64,000 nt of DNA from an uncultured Bacteroidota bacterium (GTDB taxonomy: Bacteria; Bacteroidota; Bacteroidia; B-17B0; Aurantibacillaceae): assembly GCA_937868545.1 (NCBI GenBank), contig CALMMX010000079.1, positions 1-64,000 on the forward strand. Direction: 5' to 3'. A model generated the notes under the pieces. The model saw only the letters and a program-made list of their open reading frames with translations, was not told the origin of the DNA and did no database searches. Both the position numbers and the translations under genes were made by a program. Below are positions 8,697 to 16,694 of the stretch, piece after piece. Numbering within the stretch: the stretch's first letter is position 1; the number at the start of each line of letters is the position of its first letter.

Positions 8697-8714
8697 ACGC
8701 AGATGACGCAGATT
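8697..8714. repeat. Tandem 9-base intergenic repeat (ACGCAGATG/ACGCAGATT)
   Basis: ACGCAGATG (8697-8705) is followed immediately by ACGCAGATT (8706-8714) between prfC and the PaaY-like gene. The composition is G+C-richer than the surrounding spacer and resembles a dispersed intergenic repeat, but this window has only one copy. Confidence 0.4.
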
Positions 8715-8796
8715 ATTATGATAAAATATGATTGCTCTATTTGCATTTAACTTCTAAATAAATTAATCAGCTCTCTAACTACTAACAACACGTATA

Positions 8797-9402
8797 ATGG
8801 CAAACATTTTTGAATTCAATGGTTATAAACCAGTTATAGATAAATCATCTTTTATTCATCCAAATGCAACAGTAACAGGAAATGTTATAATTGGTAAAGA
8901 TGTATATATTGGTCCTGGTGCTGCATTACGCGGAGATTGGGGACAAATAATAATTGAAGATGGTTGTAATGTTCAGGAAAACTGCACTATACATATGTTT
9001 CCGGGTACTACTGTTTTATTAAAAAAGGGAGCACACATTGGACATGGTGCAATAATACATGGCGGAACTATTGGAGAAAACTGCTTAATAGGAATGAACT
9101 CAGTTGTAATGGATAATGTTGTTATTGGGAATAATTGCATTATTGGGGCGCTTTGTTTTGTGCCAGCTGATACTATTATTGAGGATAGAAAAGTTGTTGT
9201 TGGAAACCCTGCTAAAGTAGTAAAAGAGGTGAGCGACAAAATGTTGGAATGGAAAACAAAAGGAACTGAATTATATCAAAAATTACCTGCGGAGTGTTAT
9301 GCTACATTAAAACCATGTGAGCCTTTAAGAAGAGTACCAGCTTATAAACCCAATCAGCAAGCTGAATATAAAACATGGAGAAAAACACAAGATAATAAGT
9401 AA
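8797..9402 (+). CDS. PaaY/CaiE-like hexapeptide-repeat protein
   Basis: The 201-residue protein is a left-handed beta-helix of hexapeptide repeats, of the PaaY/CaiE branch of gamma-carbonic-anhydrase-like proteins. Repeats run from about residue 20 to 140 (for example IGKDVYIGPGAALRGDWGQI), with histidines in QENCTIHMFPGT and GHGAIIHGG at the positions that bind metal in that family, and a helical tail ending in RRVPAYKPNQQAEYKTW. PaaY is linked to phenylacetyl-CoA degradation as a thioesterase, but no paa genes are here, so the substrate is open. It converges on the alpha/beta hydrolase gene with 2 bases between stops. Confidence 0.85.
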   Translation: MANIFEFNGYKPVIDKSSFIHPNATVTGNVIIGKDVYIGPGAALRGDWGQIIIEDGCNVQENCTIHMFPGTTVLLKKGAHIGHGAIIHGGTIGENCLIGMNSVVMDNVVIGNNCIIGALCFVPADTIIEDRKVVVGNPAKVVKEVSDKMLEWKTKGTELYQKLPAECYATLKPCEPLRRVPAYKPNQQAEYKTWRKTQDNK

Positions 9403-9404
9403 CC

Positions 9405-10295
9405 TTATTTTAGCTTCGAAATCATTTCTTCAATCTCATTAATCACCAAATGTGGTTGTTCTTTTTGAATGAAGTAACTACTCTTATCTGTTGTAATAAT
9501 TTTTAATTGAGGATTATACGTTTTCCATTTTTCAAAAAAATCAATTTTGTATTTTGTTTCTTTTTCAATATAATCGTTCTCCACATCAGCAACTGTAGAA
9601 AGTATAATGGTTATTGGTAATTGCGAAGGAAACATTAAATCCTTTACAATGCGTTGATTGGTAGAGTATCCATTAGAATCAAAATCAAAACAATATTTAG
9701 ATTCGGCACGTTGCCCTTTTGTTGCACCTTTTAAATTTAAAAATGATTTGTATTGATTTTTAAATACAACTTTATCTGAATCATTTCTAATTGATAAACC
9801 ATAAATATATTCCTGTTCGTGGGCCGGTTCAATAAAAATCATTCCAGCTGCTTTTTGAGGATACCTATTTACAAAGCAACGCATAATATAACTCCCTAAT
9901 GAATGACCAACTAAAATATAGGGTGGTTTTATGTTTTCTTTAACTAATAATTCATTTAATTCAAAAGCCATTGTATCAACAGAACGTTGATTTTTTAGTG
10001 ATTCCGAAAGACCTAAACCCGCTCTATCATAGGCAAATATTTGGGTAAAATTTTTAACTTTAGAATAAACCTTTTTATAATCGGTATACAAACAACCTTT
10101 AGCAGTAATAAAAACAATTGTTGGTTCACCTTTACCTTCTAATAAAACATGTTGCTTTTTGCCTCTTAAAAAAATAAAAAAATCATTTTCACCTTCAATT
10201 AAAATAGCAGAAGTAAAAATCAATATTAATGAAAAAGCAACCCCTATTCTTAATGCATTAGATTTATAAAGTTTACTAAAAAACATTTTAACCAA
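9405..10295 (-). CDS. Membrane-anchored alpha/beta hydrolase
   Basis: The 296-residue protein starts with a membrane anchor (about residues 15-33) and continues as an alpha/beta hydrolase: the nucleophile elbow is GHSLGS with Ser132, preceded by FAYDRAGLGLS (residues 87-97), and the late histidine is in EQPHLVINEI. Reaction unknown; esterase, lipase or acyltransferase activity are all possible. It is the last gene of a leftward trio, overlapping the BtrH-like gene by 8 bases, which suggests a shared acyl substrate. Fold assignment is firm, substrate is not. Confidence 0.8.
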   Translation of the reverse strand: MVKMFFSKLYKSNALRIGVAFSLILIFTSAILIEGENDFFIFLRGKKQHVLLEGKGEPTIVFITAKGCLYTDYKKVYSKVKNFTQIFAYDRAGLGLSESLKNQRSVDTMAFELNELLVKENIKPPYILVGHSLGSYIMRCFVNRYPQKAAGMIFIEPAHEQEYIYGLSIRNDSDKVVFKNQYKSFLNLKGATKGQRAESKYCFDFDSNGYSTNQRIVKDLMFPSQLPITIILSTVADVENDYIEKETKYKIDFFEKWKTYNPQLKIITTDKSSYFIQKEQPHLVINEIEEMISKLK

Positions 10296-11310
10296 GTTTA
10301 ATTTTTTTCAATTTTTGAAACGCCCTTTTTTCTAAATCAGAGATTTCTTCAAGCATTGATGCGCATAAATCGTAGTCTTTTTGATCATTTAGTCTCCCTT
10401 TATAAATACGGCCCATATTAATTGCACTTGCCCTCCATAAATCACCAATTTTTGTAAACTCATCAGATAAAGTAAGTAACTCATCATTTGGAATATAACT
10501 ATGTGCTTGTTCTAAAAAGGCAGCATATAAAAATCTAAATCCACCTCCACCAGTTCCAATTTCTTCTTGCATACGCACAATTTGCCCAAGGTATAATCCA
10601 GCTTTTTTAGGCCCTAATTTATCCCTCCATTTTCTAATTTGCTTGGCAGTATATTTTATACCATCCACGCCACATATAGAACCTGGAATGTTTAACATAT
10701 CAAATGCAGAGCTTTTAGTTGCAATTTTAATTGCTCGCTGTATTTGTTCTTTACTTACTTCTTTAACATTTTGTGGGTAATAAATATGTCCCTTTGGAGC
10801 TAATGGTCCTTTTGCAAAGCGCACTTTTAACATATCTGCCTCAGATAGTAAAGTTGTGGTTTCCATAACAGGATCACTTACTAAATAATTCCCATCCTCT
10901 TTGCCAAACACTACCAAATTATGAGCATTAAAATGAAACCTGTATTCGGTTGGGAAATACGGCAAATTAAAAACACCTACTTGGCATCCAACAGGGTTTC
11001 CAAGTTTTAATTGATTATTTAAAAAATCAACAGCTTCTTTCTCACTATTAAATTTTGTACGCTTTACTTTAATATCCAATAATTTACTTGCTCTACTAAA
11101 TATCCAGCCAGGCATACTTCTGTAAGAAATAGCGGGTCCATTATTTACTTTTAAAAATGGTATATGTATATAAAAAATTCCGGAACCTAAGCCAAACATA
11201 AGCGGTTCTGTCATAAATTTCAATCCATGATGTTGCAATAATCCAGACGCAACACCATTTTCGCAATGTGCTGTTTGAATGTGGTTATAGGGTATTATTA
11301 TATTATCCAT
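10288..11310 (-). CDS. BtrH-like protein (BtrH N-terminal domain plus DUF4872-like region)
   Basis: The 340-residue protein resembles the BtrH family. BtrH in butirosin synthesis moves an acyl group from an acyl carrier protein to an amine of the aminoglycoside. The N-terminal part (about 10-150) has a papain-like arrangement: Cys16 in AHCENGVASG, His130 in FNAHNLVVFG and Asp146 in LVSDP. The rest (about 180-340) looks like the C-terminal domain that accompanies BtrH_N in Bacteroidota. It overlaps both neighbours by 8 bases. From memory, such proteins occur in flexirubin gene clusters, which fits the polyene-like cluster at 49733-55851; that link is inference. Confidence 0.78.
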   Translation of the reverse strand: MDNIIIPYNHIQTAHCENGVASGLLQHHGLKFMTEPLMFGLGSGIFYIHIPFLKVNNGPAISYRSMPGWIFSRASKLLDIKVKRTKFNSEKEAVDFLNNQLKLGNPVGCQVGVFNLPYFPTEYRFHFNAHNLVVFGKEDGNYLVSDPVMETTTLLSEADMLKVRFAKGPLAPKGHIYYPQNVKEVSKEQIQRAIKIATKSSAFDMLNIPGSICGVDGIKYTAKQIRKWRDKLGPKKAGLYLGQIVRMQEEIGTGGGGFRFLYAAFLEQAHSYIPNDELLTLSDEFTKIGDLWRASAINMGRIYKGRLNDQKDYDLCASMLEEISDLEKRAFQKLKKIKLG

Positions 11311-11701
11311 TAAATTCTTTTAGTTCATCAACTGTTATATCAAAAGCCTTTGCATAAGATAACAATTGTTTTTCATTTAAGTTTTTAAAAACAGAAGGCT
11401 TAAAATGTCTTTTTATTGTGAATTGCCAAAAACCAGTATAACCGGCCAATACTGGTAAATCCATTAATTTTAATTCCATAAAATAATAAATAGGGCTTTT
11501 TTCTCCCTTTTTAACCAATAATGCAGCTTCTGTTACCCTTTCATTAATATCTTCCCAAGCGTTATCTAGCGCTTGTTTCTTTACATCCCACCCAATACTT
11601 AAATCTGTGGTGTATTTCCCATTAGCATCTTTTACATAACAAACATCCCGAGTAACTCCAACAAGTGCAGAAGGATCTTGAGGAACTTCGTCTTTTTTCA
11701 T
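11303..11701 (-). CDS. Conserved-looking small cytoplasmic protein, first gene of the BtrH-like operon
   Basis: I do not recognise the family. The 132-residue protein has no signal peptide or membrane segment. Features visible are an N-terminal stretch with VTRDVCYVKDANGKY, a helix with WDVKKQALDNAWEDINERV, and a compact C-terminal end containing YTGFWQFTIKRHFKP and a final helix LLSYAKAFDITVDELKEF, which looks like a helix-turn-helix-type three-helix tail. Its stop overlaps the start of the BtrH-like gene by 8 bases, so it should be translated together with it. It could be a partner or accessory subunit of the acyl-transfer protein. Confidence 0.7.
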   Translation of the reverse strand: MKKDEVPQDPSALVGVTRDVCYVKDANGKYTTDLSIGWDVKKQALDNAWEDINERVTEAALLVKKGEKSPIYYFMELKLMDLPVLAGYTGFWQFTIKRHFKPSVFKNLNEKQLLSYAKAFDITVDELKEFNG

Positions 11702-11861
11702 TTAATTTCTATCTAATTTTAATTTATAAATCTACAACTTTTAAAGAACTAAATAATTCAAAATCTAAAAACAAAATATACTTTTAGAATTTAGTTTCAT
11801 TCACCAATATATCATAAATATATTATTCTAATATCAAAAAAATCTATTTAATCGTTGATTA

Positions 11862-11892
11862 TTTGTGGTTTATCTATTTTTTGGTAAATTTG
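11862..11892 (+). promoter_or_regulatory. Promoter of the universal stress protein gene
   Basis: TTTG (11862-11865), 19 bases, then TAAATTTG (11885-11892): a full Bacteroidetes consensus promoter, 17 bases before the start codon at 11910. Confidence 0.65.
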
Positions 11893-11909
11893 GTGAAAAA
11901 TAAAAACGT

Positions 11910-12734
11910 ATGCTAATTAAAGAAAATCAATCGATTTTAATTCCAATAGATTTTTCAAAACAATCTTTAGTATCAATTCAACAAACTTATAACCTAGCAA
12001 AATTCACAAACTCAAAAATCATTTTATTACATGCTTTTTCGGGTAATGAAGTTGATAGAAAAGAAGAATTAGAGCAATTAGCAGCTCAAACTAGCAAAGA
12101 ATCTGGATTAGTAGTAGAAGCCCTAAGTGTAAAGGGTGATATTTATGAGCAAACAGATGCTAAAGCAAAAGAATTATTTTGTGGTTTAATAATAGTTGGT
12201 TTAGATACTCAAGTGCGCTTTAGAAGTTTTTTTGGAGGCAATAACGTTTCTAAATTCTTAAAAAACGCTCCATGTCCTGTTATTACAATGCGCTCAACAG
12301 ATAATAGAAATAGTTGTAAAAATATTGTAATGCCTTTTGACTTAACTCCAGAAAGTAGAGAAAAAGTGCCAATTGTAGTTCAACTAGCGCATTATTACGG
12401 TGCTGACATAAGAATTGTTTCTGTTTTTAGTCCGAATGATGAAAAATATGAGAATTTAATTTTACCATATTTAAATCAAGTTAAAAAATACATAAAAGAA
12501 AAAGGGATTAATTGTACAAATAAATCTATACCAAGTAATAATGTTGCAGAATCAGTAGTTGAATATGCAAATAAAGTTGATGGCGATTTAATTATTCAAA
12601 TGAACAAACGCGATTTAAGTTTTGGTGAAATGTTTGGTGGTGCTACATCACATAAAATTGTTGAAATAAGTAATATTCCTGTTTTATCAATTAACCCTAT
12701 GATTCGCGAGAGTATTAGTAGTGGAATACATTAA
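11910..12734 (+). CDS. Tandem universal stress protein (UspA family)
   Basis: The 274-residue protein is two UspA domains in one chain (about residues 8-130 and 140-265). Each begins with a beta strand ending in P-(I/F)-D (ILIPIDFSKQS and NIVMPFDLTPES) and ends with the family's late strand motif (APCPVITMRS and SNIPVLSINP). Such proteins bind nucleotides or sense stress; the specific role is unknown. It is a single gene with a strong consensus promoter and converges on ruvC with 7 bases between. Confidence 0.9.
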   Translation: MLIKENQSILIPIDFSKQSLVSIQQTYNLAKFTNSKIILLHAFSGNEVDRKEELEQLAAQTSKESGLVVEALSVKGDIYEQTDAKAKELFCGLIIVGLDTQVRFRSFFGGNNVSKFLKNAPCPVITMRSTDNRNSCKNIVMPFDLTPESREKVPIVVQLAHYYGADIRIVSVFSPNDEKYENLILPYLNQVKKYIKEKGINCTNKSIPSNNVAESVVEYANKVDGDLIIQMNKRDLSFGEMFGGATSHKIVEISNIPVLSINPMIRESISSGIH

Positions 12735-12741
12735 TACAAAA

Positions 12742-13302
12742 CTACCCTTTCCTATTGGGATTATCTTTTAAAAAAGTATCCCAACCCGAATAACTTTTTT
12801 TTACTCCACTTTGAGTTTTGCTGTTTTGAAAATAATGACATACAGCTGCTCCTAATGCATCCGTTGCATCTAAATACCCTTCGGTGTTTTCAAATTTTAG
12901 TAAATTATGGAGCATGGCCGAAACTTGCTCTTTACTTGCATTTCCATTGCCCGTAATACTCATTTTTATTTTTTTTGGAGAGTATTCTGTCATAGGAATA
13001 TTTTTTGATAAAGCTGCTGCAATTGCAACACCTTGTGCTCTTCCTAACTTTAACATTGATTGAACGTTCTTTCCAAAAAACGGTGCCTCAATAGCTAATT
13101 CATCAGGCTTATACTCTTCTATTAAACCAACTACTCTTTCAAATATTTTTTTTAATCTATCAGCATGTTCATCATACTTTTCGAGTTTTATAACACCTAA
13201 TGCTACTAACGAAAGTTTACTGTTTTGCACATGAATAATTCCATATCCCATCACTATAGTTCCGGGGTCAATACCTAGTATTATTCTATCATTAATTGCC
13301 AT
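12742..13302 (-). CDS. ruvC: Holliday junction resolvase RuvC
   Basis: RuvC cuts Holliday junctions in recombination repair. The 186-residue protein has the RNase H-like fold with the acidic catalytic residues visible: Asp12 in LGIDPGT, Glu72 in LAIEAPFFGKN, and Asp145/Asp148 in YLDATDALGAA. The C-terminal tail (SKTQSGVKKSYSGWDTF) is a Bacteroidota-style extension. Its start codon at 13302 lies only 2 bases from the start codon of the divergent gene at 13305, leaving no room for separate promoters outside coding sequence. Confidence 0.95.
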   Translation of the reverse strand: MAINDRIILGIDPGTIVMGYGIIHVQNSKLSLVALGVIKLEKYDEHADRLKKIFERVVGLIEEYKPDELAIEAPFFGKNVQSMLKLGRAQGVAIAAALSKNIPMTEYSPKKIKMSITGNGNASKEQVSAMLHNLLKFENTEGYLDATDALGAAVCHYFQNSKTQSGVKKSYSGWDTFLKDNPNRKG

Positions 13303-13304
13303 TA

Positions 13305-14300
13305 ATGTGTAAATTTAATTTTTTTATTAATCACATTACTATTAAAACTAAAAACATATTAATTACTCTAGTAAAAATTCTAATTGGCTTAATTAGTTTT
13401 TATGTAATATACAATAGGCTTGCTCAAATACCGCATTTAAAAGAGCAGTCGTTACTTTGGTTGCATAATACCAAAATTATTAGTGCTATAATCATTACGC
13501 TATTGCTAATGCCACTTAATTGGGGAATAGAATGCTTTAAATGGAAAATAATAACTACCCAAGTTGAACCAATATCCTTTAAAACTGCCATAAAATCAGT
13601 TTTTACAGGCATTTGTTTAGGCAATATTGCTCCTGGCAGAGCAATGGAGTTTGTTGCTAAAATATATTTTTTTAAATCAGAAAACAAACCAAGCATAACC
13701 ATTCTACATTTTATTAATGGCATGTTTCAAATGTTAATTACTGTTACAGCGGGTATTTGTGCAATTGCATATACATTCAATTCAAACACTAACAATCAAT
13801 CTTCCCTTTTATTTTACATAATTATTTTTGGGGGAGTAATACTTATATCCATTTTTTGTTTAGCTATTTTTAATATTGGATATATTCAAAATAAACTAAA
13901 GTTTATTAAGTGGTTTAAATTAAAAGAGGATGCTAAATCATTATCCTTTAATAAAACAATTATCATTAGCTTGTTATCACTATCAATAGTGCGCTATACA
14001 ATTTTCACAATGCAATTTTATTTACTTTACAGTTCATTTTCTGCAAGCATTCCATTTTTTACTTCTGTAGCAGGCATTGCGGGATATTTTATGCTTACTA
14101 GTATTATTCCAATGATTAGTGTTATAGAGCCAGCCATTAGAGCTGCCATTGCATTGTTTGTGTTTAATAGTACGCCCGAAAATTCATTTTCCATAATAAT
14201 ATCATCTACATTACTTTGGATTATTAATGTTGTTTTGCCTAGCGGGATTGGTTATTTAATTATCTTAAAAGAAAAAATTAATTTCAAAACATCCAAATGA
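13305..14300 (+). CDS. Flippase-like integral membrane protein (LPG synthase TM-domain/AglD type)
   Basis: The 331-residue protein consists almost wholly of hydrophobic segments (about eight, from residue 15 to 325) and fits the family annotated as lysylphosphatidylglycerol synthase transmembrane domain or flippase-like. Typical sequence is GNIAPGRAMEFVAKIYFF (residues about 107-124), comparable to the family's early GR..E..R region. The ATG at 13305 is chosen over a TTG 9 bases upstream inside ruvC. It is followed with an ATGA overlap by a family 2 glycosyltransferase, so it may move or help synthesise a lipid-linked sugar. Exact function unknown. Confidence 0.72.
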   Translation: MCKFNFFINHITIKTKNILITLVKILIGLISFYVIYNRLAQIPHLKEQSLLWLHNTKIISAIIITLLLMPLNWGIECFKWKIITTQVEPISFKTAIKSVFTGICLGNIAPGRAMEFVAKIYFFKSENKPSITILHFINGMFQMLITVTAGICAIAYTFNSNTNNQSSLLFYIIIFGGVILISIFCLAIFNIGYIQNKLKFIKWFKLKEDAKSLSFNKTIIISLLSLSIVRYTIFTMQFYLLYSSFSASIPFFTSVAGIAGYFMLTSIIPMISVIEPAIRAAIALFVFNSTPENSFSIIISSTLLWIINVVLPSGIGYLIILKEKINFKTSK

Positions 14301-15433
14301 TGCAGCTTGAACTTATCTTATTTTCAATTATCATTATTGCCTATGGCATTATAATTACTTTAGCAATTGTTGGCATAAATTATTTAAATATTTCTCGAAC
14401 TAACAATTCAAAATTACTTGAGCCACCGTTTATCTCAATTATTTTATCTTTTAGAAATGAATCTAATAATGCCCATGCATTTATTAATGAAATTATTAAA
14501 CAATCCTATAATAAAGATTTTTTTGAATTAATCTTAGTTGATGATTTTTCTGATGATAATTCCTACGAAATATTTGAATCTACTTTAAAACAAACAGATT
14601 TAAAATTCACGTTAATAAAGCAAACGCAACATAGAGGAAAAAAACACAATTTAGCTCAAGCTATTGAAATTGCTAATGGAACCATTATAGTTACAACTGA
14701 TGCTGATGTCAATTTCCGACACAAAAATTGGCTTAGTACAATTGCAACATATTTTGAAAACAATAAACCAAATGCATTGGTAATGCCAATAGATTTTGAA
14801 GAGCCAAAGAACATTATCTCTTTATTTCAGGTAACAGAAAACTTAGCCTTAACTGGAATAACTGCTGGTTTTTGTGGGATTAATAAGCCTTTTTTATGTA
14901 ATGGCGCCAATTTTGCGTTTTTAAAAGAAGCGTACCAAAAGGTGGGTGGTTATTTAAGTCATATTTCCATTTCATCGGGTGAGGATGTGTTTTTGTTAGA
15001 GGATTTAAAAAAAATAGATGCTTCTAAAATTCATTATGGGTTTAACAATGAACTAATTGTAAATACAAAAGCAATCGAAACTATCCCTGAATTTCTTAAC
15101 CAGCGCTTAAGATGGGCTGGAAAATCAAAATACAATTCCAATCTTTTTAGTCAAACATTTGGCTTTATAATTATAGTTGCCAACTTACTATTTTTAACCA
15201 TTGGCGTTTCATATATCAAAAACTTACCAATTACACCATATTTATCAATTTTTGCTTTAACTAAGCTGATTTTTGATTTTTTGTTGTTATTTTTAGCTTC
15301 TAAATTTTTAGGTAAGACAAAATATCTTTGGTTTATTATTCCTTTTGAATGTGTATATTGGCTGTACGCAATTATTGTTGGAATAGGATCAATGTTTATA
15401 AAGCCTACCTGGAAAGGTATTAAAGTTAAGTAG
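14297..15433 (+). CDS. Membrane glycosyltransferase, family 2
   Basis: The 378-residue protein has an N-terminal membrane segment (about 7-28), a GT-A glycosyltransferase domain (about 45-270) and two or three C-terminal membrane segments (about 285-375). Catalytic motifs are present: ILVDDFSDDN at the nucleotide site, TDADVNF as the DxD motif, GEDVFLLEDLKK and the processive-type QRLRW (in FLNQRLRWAGKSKYN). The start overlaps the previous stop by 4 bases (ATGA). It likely transfers a sugar to a lipid or polymer at the inner membrane; sugar and acceptor are unknown. Confidence 0.88.
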   Translation: MMQLELILFSIIIIAYGIIITLAIVGINYLNISRTNNSKLLEPPFISIILSFRNESNNAHAFINEIIKQSYNKDFFELILVDDFSDDNSYEIFESTLKQTDLKFTLIKQTQHRGKKHNLAQAIEIANGTIIVTTDADVNFRHKNWLSTIATYFENNKPNALVMPIDFEEPKNIISLFQVTENLALTGITAGFCGINKPFLCNGANFAFLKEAYQKVGGYLSHISISSGEDVFLLEDLKKIDASKIHYGFNNELIVNTKAIETIPEFLNQRLRWAGKSKYNSNLFSQTFGFIIIVANLLFLTIGVSYIKNLPITPYLSIFALTKLIFDFLLLFLASKFLGKTKYLWFIIPFECVYWLYAIIVGIGSMFIKPTWKGIKVK

Positions 15434-16693
15434 TTGAAATTAAAAAAAACACATACAGATTTTAAATCAGAATCGTTATCTAAACAAACTTGGATTCGAT
15501 TTAAAAAAAATAAACTAGGCATGTTTGGTTTATTTTTAGTTGTATTTGCTTCCATTATTAGTCTTTTAGGTTATTTAATTACTCCCGATTCATCGCCATT
15601 TGCAAACGACCAAAAACCAGAATTACACATAAAAAAACCAGGTTTTTCAGCACAAGTTTTATTAATAAAAAAAAATGAACTTACTCATCATGGGAATATC
15701 TTTACAAAAATGTTTGTTGGTGAAGTAAGTGATTATAGTTCTATTCCTTATTATTCATATAGTTTTAAAGGATTTGATATTGTAATAGAAGAATACACGG
15801 GCAACACTCCTAACAATGGCACAAAAACAAAATACAATTTAGCAGATGTTGTTTATGATGTAAATAACAACTCCCCCATTGTGAATGATAGTGTTGCAAA
15901 TACTATTGAATTTTATCAATTAAGCACTGGTTCAAAAACAAAAGTTACGGTTGCAGAATTAAAAAAAATAATTGAGGGTAATCTTTTAACTTCTAAAACA
16001 TTTTTATTAGGTACAGATTTAGCTGGCAGAGATTTATTAAGCAGATTAATGATAGGCACACGAATATCCTTATCAGTTGGATTTATATCCGTAATTATTT
16101 CGATAGTGATTGGAATTTTATTAGGAGCAATGGCTGGATATTTTAGAGGTTGGTTAGATGATGCTATTATGTGGCTTATAAATGTAGTTTGGTCTATCCC
16201 TACTCTCTTATTAGTAATTGCAATTACATTAGTTTTAGGAAAGGGGATTTTACAAGTTTTTATTGCAGTTGGATTAACCATGTGGGTAGATGTTGCGCGT
16301 CTTATACGTGGGCAAATTTTAAGTATTAGAGAAAAAGAATTTGTTGAAGCCGGAAGAGCCTTAGGATATAAAAATATGCGAATTATTATGAAACATATTT
16401 TGCCTAATGTAATGGGTCCTGTTATTGTTATAGCAGCATCAAACTTTGCATCAGCAATATTAACTGAAGCTGGCTTAAGCTTTTTAGGAATTGGCGCACA
16501 ACCACCTACTCCATCATGGGGAGAAATGATAAATGCCCATAGAGGATATGTGTTAGTAGATTCTGCTTACTTAGCTTTTGTGCCAGGTATTGCCATTATG
16601 ATTTTAGTACTAGCCTTTATGTTAGTTGGTAATGGTTTAAGAGATGCCTTAGATTCTAAATCATTAGACTCTAAACCCATTTTAGGCAATTAG
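15434..16693 (+). CDS. OppC/DppC-type ABC transporter permease
   Basis: The 419-residue protein has an N-terminal OppC cytoplasmic helix and membrane segment (about 30-55), a large periplasmic insertion (about 60-185) and the binding-protein-dependent permease domain with five membrane segments (about 205-410). The coupling motif is EAGRALGYKNMRIIMKHILPN. Such permeases import peptides or nickel with a second permease and two ATPases, none of which are nearby. The start is TTG at 15434, directly abutting the stop of the glycosyltransferase gene, so translation is probably coupled. It converges on aminopeptidase P with one base between the stops. Confidence 0.88.
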   Translation: MKLKKTHTDFKSESLSKQTWIRFKKNKLGMFGLFLVVFASIISLLGYLITPDSSPFANDQKPELHIKKPGFSAQVLLIKKNELTHHGNIFTKMFVGEVSDYSSIPYYSYSFKGFDIVIEEYTGNTPNNGTKTKYNLADVVYDVNNNSPIVNDSVANTIEFYQLSTGSKTKVTVAELKKIIEGNLLTSKTFLLGTDLAGRDLLSRLMIGTRISLSVGFISVIISIVIGILLGAMAGYFRGWLDDAIMWLINVVWSIPTLLLVIAITLVLGKGILQVFIAVGLTMWVDVARLIRGQILSIREKEFVEAGRALGYKNMRIIMKHILPNVMGPVIVIAASNFASAILTEAGLSFLGIGAQPPTPSWGEMINAHRGYVLVDSAYLAFVPGIAIMILVLAFMLVGNGLRDALDSKSLDSKPILGN

Positions 16694-16694
16694 A

